DNA of 64,000 nt from Notamacropus eugenii (lineage: Eukaryota; Chordata; Mammalia; Diprotodontia; Macropodidae), in the NCBI RefSeq assembly GCF_028372415.1, contig NC_092875.1, positions 228,507,136-228,571,135 on the forward strand, in the 5' to 3' direction. A model generated the notes under the pieces. It was not told where the DNA came from. It saw nothing but the letters and a program-made list of their open reading frames with translations, and made no database searches. Within the stretch, counting starts at the first letter, position 1, and each line of letters starts with the position of its first letter. Shown piece by piece: positions 34,572-46,639 of the stretch. The position numbers were made by a program, and so were the translations under genes.

Positions 34572-34792
34572 TTGTTCAGTTGTGTCTGACTCTATGTACA
34601 CTTTGTCCACAGGGTCTTCTTGGCAAAGATACTTGAGTGGTTTGCCATTTGCTTCTCCAGTGTGTCTCCATTTTATAATGAGGAACTGAGGCAAATAGGG
34701 GTTAAGTGACTTGCCCAGGATCACACAGCTAATAAGTATCTGAGGTTGGATTTCAACTCAGATCTACTGTACCCCCTAGCTGCCCTTACATT
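34572..34792 (-). repeat. tRNA-derived SINE with RTE-like tail
   Basis: Reverse tail 'gttcagttgtgtctgactctatg', 'ggcaaagatacttgagtggtttgcc', 'cttgcccaggatcacacagct' and reverse head 'ccctagctgccc'. Confidence 0.8.
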
Positions 34793-35215
34793 CAGTCAAA
34801 CACCTGTTTGAATATCTCCAATGACAGGGAGCTTAGTACTTCTTAGCTAATTTTTTTGATGGGCTTCTCTGGTCATTTATTCTTATGATAAGCTAAAATC
34901 TGCCTCCTCATAATTTAAGCTCACTAAGCTTAGTTCTGGGTTCTGAATCCATACAGCACAAACATGCTCCTACTTTATTATGACAGCTTTCTTAATATTT
35001 GAAGGCTTAGAAGAACTATCTCCTAGTTTTTTCCAAGTTAAAGAGGCACTGCTCCTTCAACTTTCCATCAATTACATGATTTTGACAGGCCTTCACCATC
35101 CTTTGCAAATCTCTGGTTACAGGTAGCTTGTCAATATCAACTCTTCTGAAAGGTAAAATCCCAAAGTAAATGCAAAATCCATATGTGGTTGACCAGAGTT
35201 GAGCACAGCACAATA
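34793..35215 (-). mobile_element. CR1/L3-type LINE fragment
   Basis: 'atatctccaatgacagggagctta', 'ttaaagaggcactgctccttcaac', 'tcaatatcaactcttctgaa' and 'ggttgaccagagttgagcacagcac' follow the order of the CR1/L3 minus strand. Non-coding. Confidence 0.55.
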
Positions 35216-35763
35216 GAATAATATACTATACTACACTATACTATAATGTAACATAATGATTTAATAGATTGATTATCAAATAGGACAGAAGGAATGAAAC
35301 CTGAATGGGAGGTGACCACAAATAGTTCTCCTAAGATATTGGCTTAAAACTTGTAAATTTTTTTTAAAATGTGGATATGTATTTTCAGAAAAAGAAAAAA
35401 AAAACTAGGAAGCAGTTGCATAGCATTGATTTTTTTTTAATTATTTTGTGCTGTGGTTTGACCACAGCGTCAAGAAACAAGCAGAAAAATCTGTATTTCA
35501 TCACTAACAAACAGCATTTAGAGCAACATGTCTCTTTAAAAGTATTGCAGTTACAGACCTTAGGTCTAAGAACTACATCACCATTGCTCAGTTAAAAGAG
35601 GCAGATAACACAACAGCTGGAAATCTCTTCCTGCATATAACGGGGAGTTAGGCTGAAAAAGAAACCACAAATGGGTATGTTAAAGGAAACATAAGACTTT
35701 AACAGAGGCCGGTCATTAGAGCTCACATGAACTATGGGAAAGTTCCAATACAGGTGTAAACGT
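35216..35763. other. Intergenic spacer beyond the presumed LDLRAD4 polyadenylation site
   Basis: Includes a short TACTATAC-rich tract at about 35220-35262. No gene was recognised. Confidence 0.35.
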
Positions 35764-38284
35764 TTTATTAGTAATTTGTTTTACAATAAAAATAAATGAA
35801 CTAAATGTGGCGGATAGTATTTTACATCCTTTAAAATAACATTAAACTAGACAAGTATATACTTGAGAATGTGATTTCTGAAAGCCATGAAGTGAACCAC
35901 TGTCCTATATCAACGAAGCAGATCAGAAATGAACCAATGTCTCAACAGCAAAGCTGAAATCCCAATTAGATCGGTGTGGCACAAGGAAGCAAGGTTGTAA
36001 AAGTAAACTCTGGTTTTGTCTCGTATCTCTGGATCCTGAGCTTTTCATGATGGCTTTCAGATAGTCAGGTAACAATTTCCTCCTGACACACACACCCCAA
36101 AAAGTTTTAACTATTCTTATGTACGGATAAAAATGAGTAAGATTAGCCTTGTATTTTGGGCTAGTCAGCAGTAATGTGACTGAAGCTTATTATCGAATTC
36201 TCTTAAAGCATTGATGAAGGCTACAGCACAGAGTAAACCAAAAAGTTATGAATTTACTTGAGGTCCATATAGATGCTTATTAGATATTCTTTCTCTTTTC
36301 ACTGTCCTTTCAAAGCAGATCACTGAATTAAAAGGAAAAAAAATTGTTTTTGGTCCATTCAACATATAAGGGTAGTTTTGTGATGATGCTGTTGGGTTTT
36401 TCTATACAGGGTTCCTCAGCAAAATTTTGCTTTTCATTAGAAATTTTTCAGAAGTGGACACTTTAAAAATATCGCAACGCAAATAAAACTCTGGAAGTAC
36501 TCAAACAGAATCAACATGTCCTCTGGGAGACTAAAGGAGAAATTGTGGAAACAGGAAAGCTATGCATATTTCCACTCAATGAAACTGAACCAGAAAGGAC
36601 ATGTCCAGGATACACTATATAGCACCTGGCTTCAGGGACTTTAAATCCTAACAAAGGCTCTAACAAGTACAGTGCGGTGAAACTCTCAGGGGTTTTTTTC
36701 CTTTGATGACATTAAGATAAATAGGTGAATTGAAGCTAAATGTGCCAAGGTTACAATATGACTTTCAGAATGGTGCCACCTTGCACACTCAACGACTGTT
36801 GCATGCTGTGAGATTTGATTGGACATTTAGCTACAGCCATCTCTGACCTATCTATTCAGCAGTTGGCTATTATGTGTTGTAGTTCCTACCAGAAGCCAAC
36901 AGGAGTAGAGAGAAAGTCTATTGGCTCTTGGTTTCCAATACAGACAAACTCTTCTTTTGACTGTTCTGCCAATTCCCTCCTAAAGATTGGGGGATGGGGA
37001 GGAGGAAGAGGGGGGAAAGGAATGGAGAACTTTGCAGAAATTCTCAGTTAAATTAAGGAGGGATCTGTACTCTAAAATAAAAGTCTGTTTTTCCTGAGGT
37101 ATTCTTTCTCTATGAACTATGTGGATTGCTCACAAGCTTAACAGCCAGAGCTACTTTTTTTTTTTTTTTGAGAAAGAAAAAGGCACAGAGAGACTTGTAA
37201 CACAGACAGCCAAAAATGCTAGTTGAATAAAGCCCCCTGACAACAGGTTGATTTCCATATTCTTCCATCTCTTTAAAAAGTAACACACATACATGGGTGT
37301 GAGTGCACACGCTTGCACACACATACAAACTCTTGGACTTTTCACAGGGCTTTGCACTTCCATATGACAAGGTGGGGATGTATGTTCTGTCTGATAAGCA
37401 AGTTGGGAAAAAAACAAGATCTCTTCTGACCCAAACAAAAGCAGCTAATACTGGTCCACCTTCATAACAGCAAAATGGTGGCTGAAATGAGACACATTGA
37501 ATTGTAACATTAAAGCTGTGTGTGTTTGTTTAAAAAAATCATCTTCACAGCAACAATTGATGGCTATCTATACACAGGCTGGTCAAACTGTCACTTGTTT
37601 TTTGGATTTTTTTCCATGTGTTATAATATTGATATTTAATAGGAAAATAAACTACATAGACTTTATTTGTATGCATCCATTTGTAAATTTTCTTACAAAA
37701 GAGGACAAAGCACATAGGCATTCACAAATTCTATGCCATTTCTTTTAAAATTGGTATCACCTATACATTATTTTACAGTATTAACATTTTTGTTCTACCC
37801 ATTGGGTAGGTAGGATATGTGCATAATATATTCAAGTTATATACAGCACCTTACAAATAAAAACAGAAGAGACCAACAACTGAAAAAGCACCATTTTAAG
37901 TGAGGCACAACAAAGGTGGGAGCATAGAGTGCAAGGTGGGGAACGGGGTGGGGGTTAGGGTCCTAATTCTGCTTAGACCAGAGAACAGGAGGCACCTTAG
38001 TTGCTTACAAACTACTAACATGCAGATTTCTTTGAAATGATATATGTATATGTGTCTATATGCAATGTCTAGCTATAACCCCAACCACACTACAGGATGG
38101 TCCAGCAAGAAAATGAAGCAAAATGCTAAAGGATGAAAGGGAGACAACTGCTTCCTAACCAAAATTCCTGCCCCTACCACTTTTTTAATTAGAAAGCTAA
38201 CATACCCAAGCAAGGAAAGCAGCAGCAGCAGTAGCAGCAACAAGCAAAGGACAGACACACACATTGAGCTCTGGCAATAACTGA

Positions 38285-38286
<2 letters not shown>

Positions 38287-38320
<34 letters not shown>
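38287..38320. repeat. (GT)n microsatellite in the LDLRAD4 3' UTR
   Basis: About 17 GT units on the plus strand, (CA)n in the transcript sense. Confidence 0.9.
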
Positions 38321-38322
<2 letters not shown>

Positions 38323-38639
38323 AAACCTCACAGAGATGCAGTGCTTAAATGAAATTACATTAAATGGTGGTGCCTAAAACAAAATACAGATATTGCAAAG
38401 TAGAAGGGAAGTGGAAGAAGAGCCCCATTTTCCTAGGGTGCGAGTTAGGGTTGGCTGTGGCCACTCTGGAGCTCCTTCAGACAGGTCCTGTTAGCCTGAT
38501 AGCAGCAGGGACTCACTGGAAGATACAAAATGTAGGCTATACTAATTGCCACCAAGGGGGCTGCCTTAGGCTAGTGGGCACATGAACCAGTGACCACTGT
38601 TGGGGGATTATGGTGTACAGTGGATTCCTGTTCAAGAAC

Positions 38640-38705
38640 ACATTAGACTGAATGGCCCTTGGTATTCCTTCCAATTTTGACATTCTATGATTCTACGTTT
38701 CTGCG
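38640..38705 (+). repeat. MIR tail fragment
   Basis: 'actgaatggcccttggtattccttccaattttgacattctatgattctacg' is the MIR-type 3' tail. Confidence 0.5.
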
Positions 38706-39724
38706 GGAAATGAGAACTGGAAAGTGCTATGTTCTCTGTCAGCCTCTGTACAGAAGGGCTGTTTCTCAAGAACATGAATGATGAGGTGTAGAACTAAGGG
38801 AATGAGAAGGTAGAAGAAAACTTGCTAATGACTACCAGCTTTCAAAATATATTTATTTGACCTGCATCAAGAAAATGAGGTGCAGGTAATGAAAAAAAAG
38901 AGGTGAAAAGGTTAGGTGTGGGCCTGCTCCCAAGTTCTGCCACTGGCCTGAGTTTAGGCCTCCCTGGTAGATAGCACAGGGAGAGGTATTTTGAACAAGT
39001 TCTATAGTTTGGGATGGTTGGAAAGTTCTTCCCCTCCCTATACTGTACCACTTTTCAAACAGTTTCAGATAGGTGCAGGCTTTATAAGTCCTTTGGGTTA
39101 GTTTAGTAGCAAAAACGGAAAAGAGCAAAGCAAAAAGGCAACACCAAACATTTGACTTAACAGCCCTTCAATCGAGAAGAGAACTGAAGGTGACAGAATT
39201 CACCCTCTGGTCAGATACAAGTGCTGTTATTACTGACACCACAGTGGTGGTTTTTCTTTAGACTGAGACTGTGTGCTTTTGAGTTTCTTAAAGACTGTCC
39301 TCTTACCATGTAACTAAGGGAGTCTTAGGACTTTTTCTAGACTCCTCTCCTTCTATTCCTCTCCTCCTCCCATTTCCTAAAAGGAACAGTTGGATGGAAG
39401 ATGTACTATTACTCTAACAAAGAAAACCATTGATATGGTAAGTAAGGTGGTTTGAAATCACCTTTCCTTCTTTCTCCCTTTCCCCTTTCTACGTGTCCCC
39501 TACCTAGAGCAAAGTGCTTAAAATGTACTTTCTTCATGTGACCTTCTCATTCCTGGGATGATCAGAAAGGATAGTAAAGGAAATGGAAAGTGAGGGAAAG
39601 AATTGGGGATAGTAGAAGGTGTAAGATGTATTCATTCACCTGTGCCCCAGGACCTTCCATATACACATAAAATCTGCACAAGCAACTTCACACATTCTTT
39701 GCATCCCTAATGATGGTGATCAAG

Positions 39725-39905
39725 GAAGCCACAGTTTCATTGGAGAGAGCATTGGACAGAGAAGTGATCTGAGTCAGTAAGTCCTGGGTTCAAGTCCCTC
39801 CCTCTAAATAGTATAGCTCAGTGACCTCAACCTCTCAGCATCCTTGGGCAACCCTCCAAGGTTGTAAGTTGCAAAACTGATGTCCTGATAGAAAAAAGTT
39901 CCAAT
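39725..39905 (+). repeat. MIR-like SINE (antisense within the 3' UTR)
   Basis: 'agagagcattggacagagaagtgatctgagtcagtaagtcctgggttcaagtccc' and 'cctcaacctctcagcatccttgggcaac'. Confidence 0.55.
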
Positions 39906-40767
39906 ACACTGATTGAATCAATGATCCAGATAGCTCCTTCATTCCTCCTCAAATGTTTCATTAGTAGCCACGTTTTCCTATGTCACATGAATTTAGGAGA
40001 GGGACATATCAAGCATACACCTAAAAAGGAATTCTCTGAAAGATTTAAGACCATCATATCAACTATTTTTAAACCAGGTGTTATAAAGGACCATTTGTCT
40101 ATTTTCTTTTAACCTTATAGATTAAAACAGGCTTACTTTAAAATTCCCAACTTTTGTAAAATTCACGTTTTGTATTAAAGTACTATTTTGATGTTTATAA
40201 GAACTGGGAATAGCCTTTAAAAATTAATTTCTGAAACTTCACTGGCTTAACAAGGGTGTGGGTTGGTGACAGGCAATTCTCCCAGCATACCTCAAGGCAC
40301 CAGCCCCTAGAAGTTCAGGTACTGATGACCTTTCCCAGAACTCTCCTCTACAGCCCAATTACTGGTCACAGAGATAGGTAGGCCTCAGAAGAGCTCTGAG
40401 TCCCACTCATGTTTCTTGCAAACAAAAAAGCCCCAAACACTCAAAGCCACGACCGTCCCCCAGAGCCCAAGGTCTCTTTGAATTGTATCTAGGGGTTCCT
40501 TGATAATAAATAGGGTCCCTGGTTTTTATACCACCTGCTTCAGCTCCTCTAAGTACCATCCAAGGGCCTAAGCTGGATCCCAAATTAAAACCAGTGATCT
40601 AAATCAGGCCTTTGGGCAACTGAAATTTTAATATGTCTTTTTTTAGGCAGGGAATTAGTACAATTCCTATTGCTACATTAAAAAAAAGTCATTTTAATAA
40701 ACACTGACCATAAACCATTATTTGGATTAAAATCTATCTGAATTGATAAAAGGTAGTTTTGTTTACT

Positions 40768-40972
40768 GTTCAGGCAGTGTGGCTCAATGAGAAGACAATA
40801 CTGCACCAACAAGACTGGTTTTACATCGGGGCTCTTCTATTTACTCTCTCTATGACCTAGAACAAGTCTTTTACCACTCTGGGTCTCATCCTCCCCTTCT
40901 CTAAAATAGGGGTTGGAATAGATGACCTTTAAAATCCTTTCCAACACTAAATCTATGATCTTATAATTTGTT
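40768..40972 (+). repeat. MIR-like SINE (antisense within the 3' UTR)
   Basis: 'ggcagtgtggctcaatgag', 'gacctagaacaagtcttttacc', 'ctctaaaataggggttggaatagatgacc' and 'ctatgatct'. Confidence 0.7.
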
Positions 40973-43900
40973 CTTATTTTCCAGTTCAGAAGTTAATCCT
41001 AACGTCATTCTGGTGACCTCAAGATTCAGTGACTGAAAAATTGCTGTTGCCAATCCCCTTTCTCCCCACTTAATCACAAAAATATCTATTCCCAATTACC
41101 ATTAAAATATCTATTCCAATGAGAATGAAAGGTTGCCATTTGTTTGCAGGGCTATGAATTAAACCAAAGGTTTATCATCTTAGTGCGCAAATCCCAGAAA
41201 GCGCTCATGAAGTTGCTACCTTTGCAAATATTTTCTTATGCCAATTAGAAGTAAATATTGCAAAACCACTGAGTATTGCAATGAGGAGTATTTACTCCCT
41301 TTGCTTAAAATGACAGGAAATGTTTGGAATGCTTTTCTCATTCATGACTTTCTTAGTTGACTTTCACTCAGATCTCATGGGTGTCAAGAGGTACAAGTCT
41401 TTGACCCCACATGCATACCTACCTGTATAATCAAACTAACTATCCTCTGACAGGATTATTACAGACAGAGTGGCTCACTATTTGTACAACAAATAATTAT
41501 CTAATTCTAACCAGACAATTAGAATATGCTTTTTGCTATAGTAGACAAGTTATTCTTGGCATCTTTCACAGATGAAGCTCCAAGATCATTTTAAAAAAGC
41601 TTATTGGAGCTAGAAATGATAAACCCAAAACAAATGGGTTCTGAACTAGGAGAGTGAGGGGCATATTTAACAGCTTTAATCTTTCAGGAGGCCTCCAAAG
41701 CAGTAGGGAAGATTTAAACTGGTCCCATATCAAGGCTCTCAGGGTAACATGGTAGGCATTATTGGCTTGCTCTAAGGCAGCCTCCTCAAAAGACTGCAAA
41801 GATGCAGTGGTGACTGAATTTGGTCTCAGAATCTCTAATATGCCCTCCCTTTGCACATTTCTTAGTCAGGATTTTCAGCAGAATGGGAAATGGGGCTGCC
41901 CATCCTTCTCCCTCTCTTTTGTCTGGGTTATGCCAGTTCTGTGGGCATCACCAAAAGACACAGACACCAACAGAGGAACGTGCCTTCAAGTCATTCTTGA
42001 AAAAAGAGCAAGGACTCGGTGAGTAGAGTGGAAGGGTTAGGACCTCCTCCCTCTGCCTCTGTCACATTCCAGATCCAGAAATAAGCAGGCTGGGATTAAT
42101 AACAAACAGGACTTTAGATCCTAATACAATCACTCACATGTTCAGACCTGAACAGCACAACTCAGGACAAAATTACCTCCAGAGACTCACAAACAGCAAA
42201 CACAAGTTACACATACGCTGATTTGGCATTAAAACTCTGCATAGATCAAATAGTCACTTTAATAATCAGGGTTTCAGTCCCATTTTCTCATGTGCAGAAG
42301 TCCCACAGAAACTGAACTTCCCCAAACCAGAAGGGTGCTACCATTACAGTACTCCTCTACCATGCACTTGGCTGCTGCTGTCAGGAAAGAACTTTGTTTA
42401 AGACCACAGGAAAAAAAAGGGAGACTTTTTCCCCTTTGAAATGAGAAATAATACATGTAAATATCTGGATTATTTAGACTAAGATTAATGCTACTGGTTC
42501 AAACTTAATTTCCTAATTGCATTTCAAGTGCATGTTGTGCTTTTATCCTGTGTTCTCAAAGTCACTACAGCCATCCTTCAACGGTCTAGTTATTGGCCTT
42601 CCTTCATGCAGGGGAAGTGCTGAGTGAAATCCTGGGGGTGGGACAATAAGGGCATCCTTCACTCTACAATGCCTTTTGGAGGCACTGTGAAAGTCAATGA
42701 CTTTTGACCAAGACTACCTATATGACTTACCAAGTGCTGCCTGGCGAGTCAGCTTCGGTGGCTTTCCAAGAATATGTAAGCCCCTTGCCCACCTAGTATC
42801 CTTCACACCCTCTGAGGACTAGGCTGAAGGTGGGGAGGGATGACTGCTGAGGGACTACTCATTTACACTGAGTCAGAAAAAACAACAAACTGTCCTATGA
42901 TCCAAACCTATTACTAAGAAACACAAAGACCCCCCAAACCCTTGCATTTTCAAACAATTTATTGCATATTGTCAGGATATGTGAGTAAATATATTTCAGG
43001 CTATGGTGAAGACAAAAGCTCCAAAGCCTCTTCTTTTTTGTAAGTGTACTGAAGATATTAAATTGTCCAAAAGAGGAGGGTGGCAGCATTTTCTCAAAGT
43101 TAACACAGAAATTTAGGGTCTGGTTTTCAGTTTTGTTTTTAATAAAATATTCAGTCTAAAACTGTAGTAAGAATAGCTAAAACTATGTAAATTAGAAATG
43201 CTGGAATTAAATTTTTGCTATCTTCCATCCAAGAGCCTCCAAGATACCTCAATGATGCCACATCATTTTAATGTGTGTTATTGCAAGAATGGGCTCTCTA
43301 TATTTTTTGATTTCTTGAAGTTGGTAGACAATAGACAAAACCCTACAAACCAACCAACTCCATTTCTCTTGAGGCTCCGGGGCAGATACCTCTAGAGTAT
43401 TCCTCAGGCCTAATATTTAATCCACAGGTGAAAAGACAACAGATAAAACTTCACGTAAAACAATTCCCCTCATATATGTATATAATTTTTTTTCTAACAT
43501 TAAGATAGTGCAACTTTTAAAAACACATTTATCACAACACAAAATTAATTCCTTGCATTCATCTAATTTCTCCACTTTATACCTTGGCGCACAAAACAGG
43601 AATTTCGATTCATATTTCAAAAACAAAACAAAACAAAAATTCCACACCCTGGGAGGAAAAGTAAACTGGCCAATTCTTCCCCTTGATCACACAGTAATAC
43701 TTTCTTCTTTTCTCTCTGCCATTCAGTCAATAGAAAAGAGGCCCTAGTGGCCTTGTTTATGTGCTAAGTTTCCTTTCAGAATTAAATAATTCAAATAATC
43801 TTTGTGGGTTTTGTTTTTGTGTTTTTTTTAAAGTATTCTCCCTCCTTCCTTCCCTCCACCCACCCCAATCCCTTCCCTCCCCCCCAAAAAGCCACTGTTC

Positions 43901-44115
43901 ATGGTCAACCTGAATGGAAGTCTGTAATATTTCAATCCACTTTGCATGCAATTCCCCTGAAAGGAATCAGAAACAAAGAACACGTTTGCACATTTGGTTT
44001 TACTCAGGTGTACCACGTAAAACTTCAAAACACTGTGCAAAGGAGGCAGGCCTGGAAGGGCTGCCCTCTCCTATTGGCTTCTCTTCTCTTCTGCTCAAGT
44101 GCCCAGAGGAGGAAA

Positions 44116-44646
44116 TCAGACAAGGTTCCCAGGTTTCCTGTCTTTGCCTTGGATAGGTACTATTGTGCTCTCTGAATTGTTCTGCTGTAACTGAAGTCTG
44201 CTTCCCCTCTGGGTGTTGCTGTGCTGGTGATGGAAAAAAGAGGAGCCTGGGTAATGACCCATCACCTCGCTGTATGTTGGGGGTGGTCCTTCCATCCTTC
44301 CATTACTGCTACAGTTGGTTGCACTTATGCCCGAATTGCTGCTTGGTGGGCATGGGCCCCCATTGTACATAGAAATATCTATTAAATCACTGTCAAATAT
44401 TGTTCGGTTGGGTGGGGCCCTGACAGATTCTCGATTGAGTTCCATCTGTTGTTCAGGGTCTCGGAGCTGCAGGGTACAGGGTCCCTGGTATGGTGGTGGC
44501 TCCTCCCCGTCCGAAAGGGAGATCGTGGGAGGAAGATCAATCTCATGCTGTACATAAGGGTAGGTGGGCTGGAAGCGGCTGAAACGGTCCCTCTGCATAA
44601 ATGCTGGGGTAGTAAATCTGTCCCTAGTCCGGGGGGCATACATAAT
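44116..44646 (-). CDS. LDLRAD4: LDLRAD4 terminal coding exon (C-terminal 176 residues)
   Basis: This exon encodes the cytoplasmic tail of LDLRAD4, a single-pass endosomal/membrane protein of the PMEPA1 family that dampens TGF-beta signalling by binding Smad2/3 and recruiting NEDD4-type ubiquitin ligases (family knowledge). On the minus strand a pyrimidine-rich tract ending in CAG (44647-44650) is followed by an open frame beginning ATT-ATG and ending at TGA (44116-44118). Counting from the exon's first residue, PPPY is at 50-53 (44488-44499), the Smad-interaction motif PPNR at 78-81 (44404-44415) and PPTY at 122-125. The protein ends in KPGNLV, the LDLRAD4 rather than the PMEPA1 terminus. The frame is intact and the exon joins in phase 0. 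The open frame continues upstream to 44724, but that part is intron. PMEPA1 is the only close alternative, and its C-terminus differs. Confidence 0.95.
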   Translation of the reverse strand: MMYAPRTRDRFTTPAFMQRDRFSRFQPTYPYVQHEIDLPPTISLSDGEEPPPYQGPCTLQLRDPEQQMELNRESVRAPPNRTIFDSDLIDISMYNGGPCPPSSNSGISATNCSSNGRMEGPPPTYSEVMGHYPGSSFFHHQHSNTQRGSRLQLQQNNSESTIVPIQGKDRKPGNLV

Positions 44647-44754
44647 CTGGAAGGGAAAGAAACAAACATGAAGAAAACTGTTGTTAAAGGAAAATACTAC
44701 TTTCAAGGAAAAGGGAGAAAACAAAGATTACTCTGTGTTAGCTAGAAAAATAGA

Positions 44755-44962
44755 AATACACATGCATGGAAAAATAGTATACAAGTGTATGTACATTGTT
44801 ACATATAATTTACATACATATATACATGTGTTTATATTTATATGTGTAAGTGTATAATATACACATATACACAACACACATAAACATGCCTGTGTATATA
44901 TAGGTATGTATATGCTTATACATGTGTGTATGTGTATATATTTATATCTATATATTTTTTTC
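44755..44962. repeat. Alternating purine/pyrimidine (TATG/CATA) low-complexity tract
   Basis: About 200 bases of ATAC/TATG/TGTA words between the LDLRAD4 terminal exon and its upstream exon. A shorter similar tract is at 45120-45165. Confidence 0.8.
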
Positions 44963-45334
44963 CTCTAAAGAGCCAAATACTTGGAACATGCCACTCCCTT
45001 ACTGTTCTGAATAAGTGGACGTTCTTATTTTGCTCTGATTTTACCTAGTGGGAAGCAAAATAGAGAGAAGTTGGAAGGAAAGAAGAAACTGGCATAGCTT
45101 CCCCACCTCTGAACTTTTATACATACATATAGACATATGTATGTGTGTATATGTGTCTCTGTACAATAGAGGAATGGAACATTCCAAATAATTGGCTCTT
45201 TAGGTTAAGTATCTCCAAATATAACATACATGGATTATGGATAACTTTAATTTCATATCATACACTGATTACTTTAATTATTCAAGTATCTGTTATCTCA
45301 TACTAATCAAGCAATCTATGTACTTATGATGCAG

Positions 45335-45597
45335 GCAGCTAGGTGGTGCACTGGATAGAGTGCAGGACGTGGAGTCAGAAAGACTCACCTTCATGAGTTC
45401 AAATCTGGACTCGACACTTACTATCTATGTGACCCCTTAGCAAGTGACTTGACTGTGCCTCAGTTCCCTCATCTGTAAAATGATCTGGAGAAGGAAATGT
45501 TAAACCATTCCAGTATCTTTGCAAGAAAACCCCAAATGGGGTCACCAAAAGTCAGACCTGACTGAAAAAATGACTGAACAACAAATAGCTGTTGTTC
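45335..45597 (+). repeat. tRNA-derived SINE with RTE-like tail (complete)
   Basis: Head 'ggcagctaggtggtgcactggatagag', box-B-like 'gagttcaaatctggactc', middle 'cctcagttccctcatctgtaaaatga' and tail 'ggggtcaccaaaagtcagacctgact' followed by 'gactgaacaacaa'. It is the most complete copy in the window. Confidence 0.85.
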
Positions 45598-45689
45598 AGT
45601 ACAAAGCCATATTCCTTTTCTTGCAAACTCAGATGAGTTACCTTAGACTTAGTTCTATTGACAACTAGCAGTATGACCTTGAACATCAG

Positions 45690-45955
45690 CTCCTCTGAAC
45701 CAAGAAGTCATGTGGTGGAGTGCCTAGAGGGCTAGGCCTGAAGTCAGGAATACTTAGATTTGAATTCTACATGTGTGTGTGAGCTTGGGTTGCTTAATGT
45801 CTTTAAGATCCCCTTCCTTCATCTGTAAAATGAGCAGGTTGTGCTAGATGGCTAGAGGGTCCCTTCCATTTCTAAATTTATGATCCCATACACAGATGAT
45901 TCTCTCAAGTCCCTTCCAATGCTAAAATTGCCCGGGTGAATAATTCTATGATTTC
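45690..45955 (+). repeat. MIR-like SINE
   Basis: 'gtggtggagtgcctagagggctaggcctgaagtcaggaatac', 'catctgtaaaatgagcaggttgtgctagatggc' and 'cccttccatttctaaatttatgatccc'. Confidence 0.65.
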
Positions 45956-46006
45956 TCAAGATAATCCATTTCTAGTCTGAGAAGACCTTGAAGGTGTCCT
46001 GTCTCA

Positions 46007-46198
46007 GCGGTGTCAGAAATGCAGCCCATCCTGCGTAAATCAGAACCACATAAAAACGTGAACGAGGCAAGGGGAATATTTAACAAAATAAATAAATTAC
46101 AATATAATAGTGATAATGTTACATCAACATGCAGCCCGCAGAGATCTTTATGTACAGATTAGTGACCACCATTTCTAGTTGAGCTTGACACCAATTTC
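46007..46198. mobile_element. hAT-like MITE
   Basis: Starts 'gcggtgtcagaaatgcagccc' and ends 'agttgagcttgacacc', imperfect inverted ends. The interior 'atttaacaaaataaataaatta', 'aacatgcagcccgcagagatct' is shared with the copy at 60225-60400. Non-coding. Confidence 0.65.
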
Positions 46199-46583
46199 TA
46201 CATAAATAGCCAATGACCAAACACTTCCATCTTTTAGGCCCTTGTCATCACAATTCCATGTTTATCCCTAGTGAATATCTTTCGTTTCTTCTGATTTCTA
46301 TATGCCACAAGTTCTTGGTGTCGCACCTGCTTCTTTATCATATTTGCAGTCATTTGCATGGACTTATGTTGGTTACGTCTCAGTCTCTTCTCTGCTTGTA
46401 TGTTTGTCTCCTGATGATTTTGCTATATTTAGTCACTTGTGATTTGTCACTTATTTAAACCCTTTTTTCCTCTGCCTCTTTACTACCACAGGCTCCCCAT
46501 AGGAGACCCTGCCACTACTCAACACAGCCCATTACTCCCACACAACAGACTGAAAACCTTGCAAAACAATTTAAACACCATAC

Positions 46584-46637
46584 CTCTGAAGCAGCCTGTC
46601 GTGGCACTGAGCTGTCTGAAGGCCACAAGCACCCTTC
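46584..46637 (-). CDS. LDLRAD4: LDLRAD4 54-bp cassette exon (18 codons)
   Basis: This small internal exon is too short to stand out as an open frame. On the minus strand the order is a TTTTTCTGTCTTCACCACTG-type tract, CTAG acceptor, 54 bases, then a GTATGG donor (GTA at 46581-46583). In phase 0 it reads EGCLWPSDSSVPRQAASE. EGCLWPS is a block shared by LDLRAD4 and its paralogue PMEPA1, just upstream of the tail encoded by the terminal exon 1.9 kb away. Because it is exactly 18 codons in phase 0, inclusion or skipping leaves the frame intact. This fits the known human LDLRAD4 isoforms of 306 and 288 residues. The exon is seen directly; alternative use in this species is inferred. Confidence 0.92.
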
Positions 46638-46639
46638 CT

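Larger units (their letters stand above)
35764..44115 (-). other. LDLRAD4: Probable long 3' UTR of LDLRAD4
   Basis: Downstream of the LDLRAD4 stop codon about 8.3 kb contains no convincing open frame and no recognised LINE or ERV insertion, unlike the flanks on both sides. It holds only short old MIR-like pieces and a (TG)n tract. Candidate AATAAA signals on the minus strand lie at 42958-42963, 37662-37667 and 35764-35769 (TTTATT on the plus strand), which would allow short and long UTR forms. The low-coordinate boundary is placed at the last candidate signal and is a guess. Much of the span could instead be ordinary intergenic DNA. Confidence 0.5.
44647..46583 (-). other. LDLRAD4: Last intron of LDLRAD4
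   Basis: This 1.9-kb intron runs from a GTATGG donor at its high-coordinate end to a TTTCTTTCCCTTCCAG acceptor at its low-coordinate end. It contains an alternating purine/pyrimidine tract, a tRNA-derived SINE, a MIR and a hAT-like MITE. Confidence 0.9.

Noticed and set aside
44382..44745. Open frames in other frames over the LDLRAD4 terminal exon
   Set aside because: Shadows of the real coding frame; only the minus-strand frame ending at 44116 matches LDLRAD4.
46213..46458. 81-residue hydrophobic open frame
   Set aside because: Intronic, lies next to a MITE, pyrimidine-rich; no splice sites or family support it as an exon.
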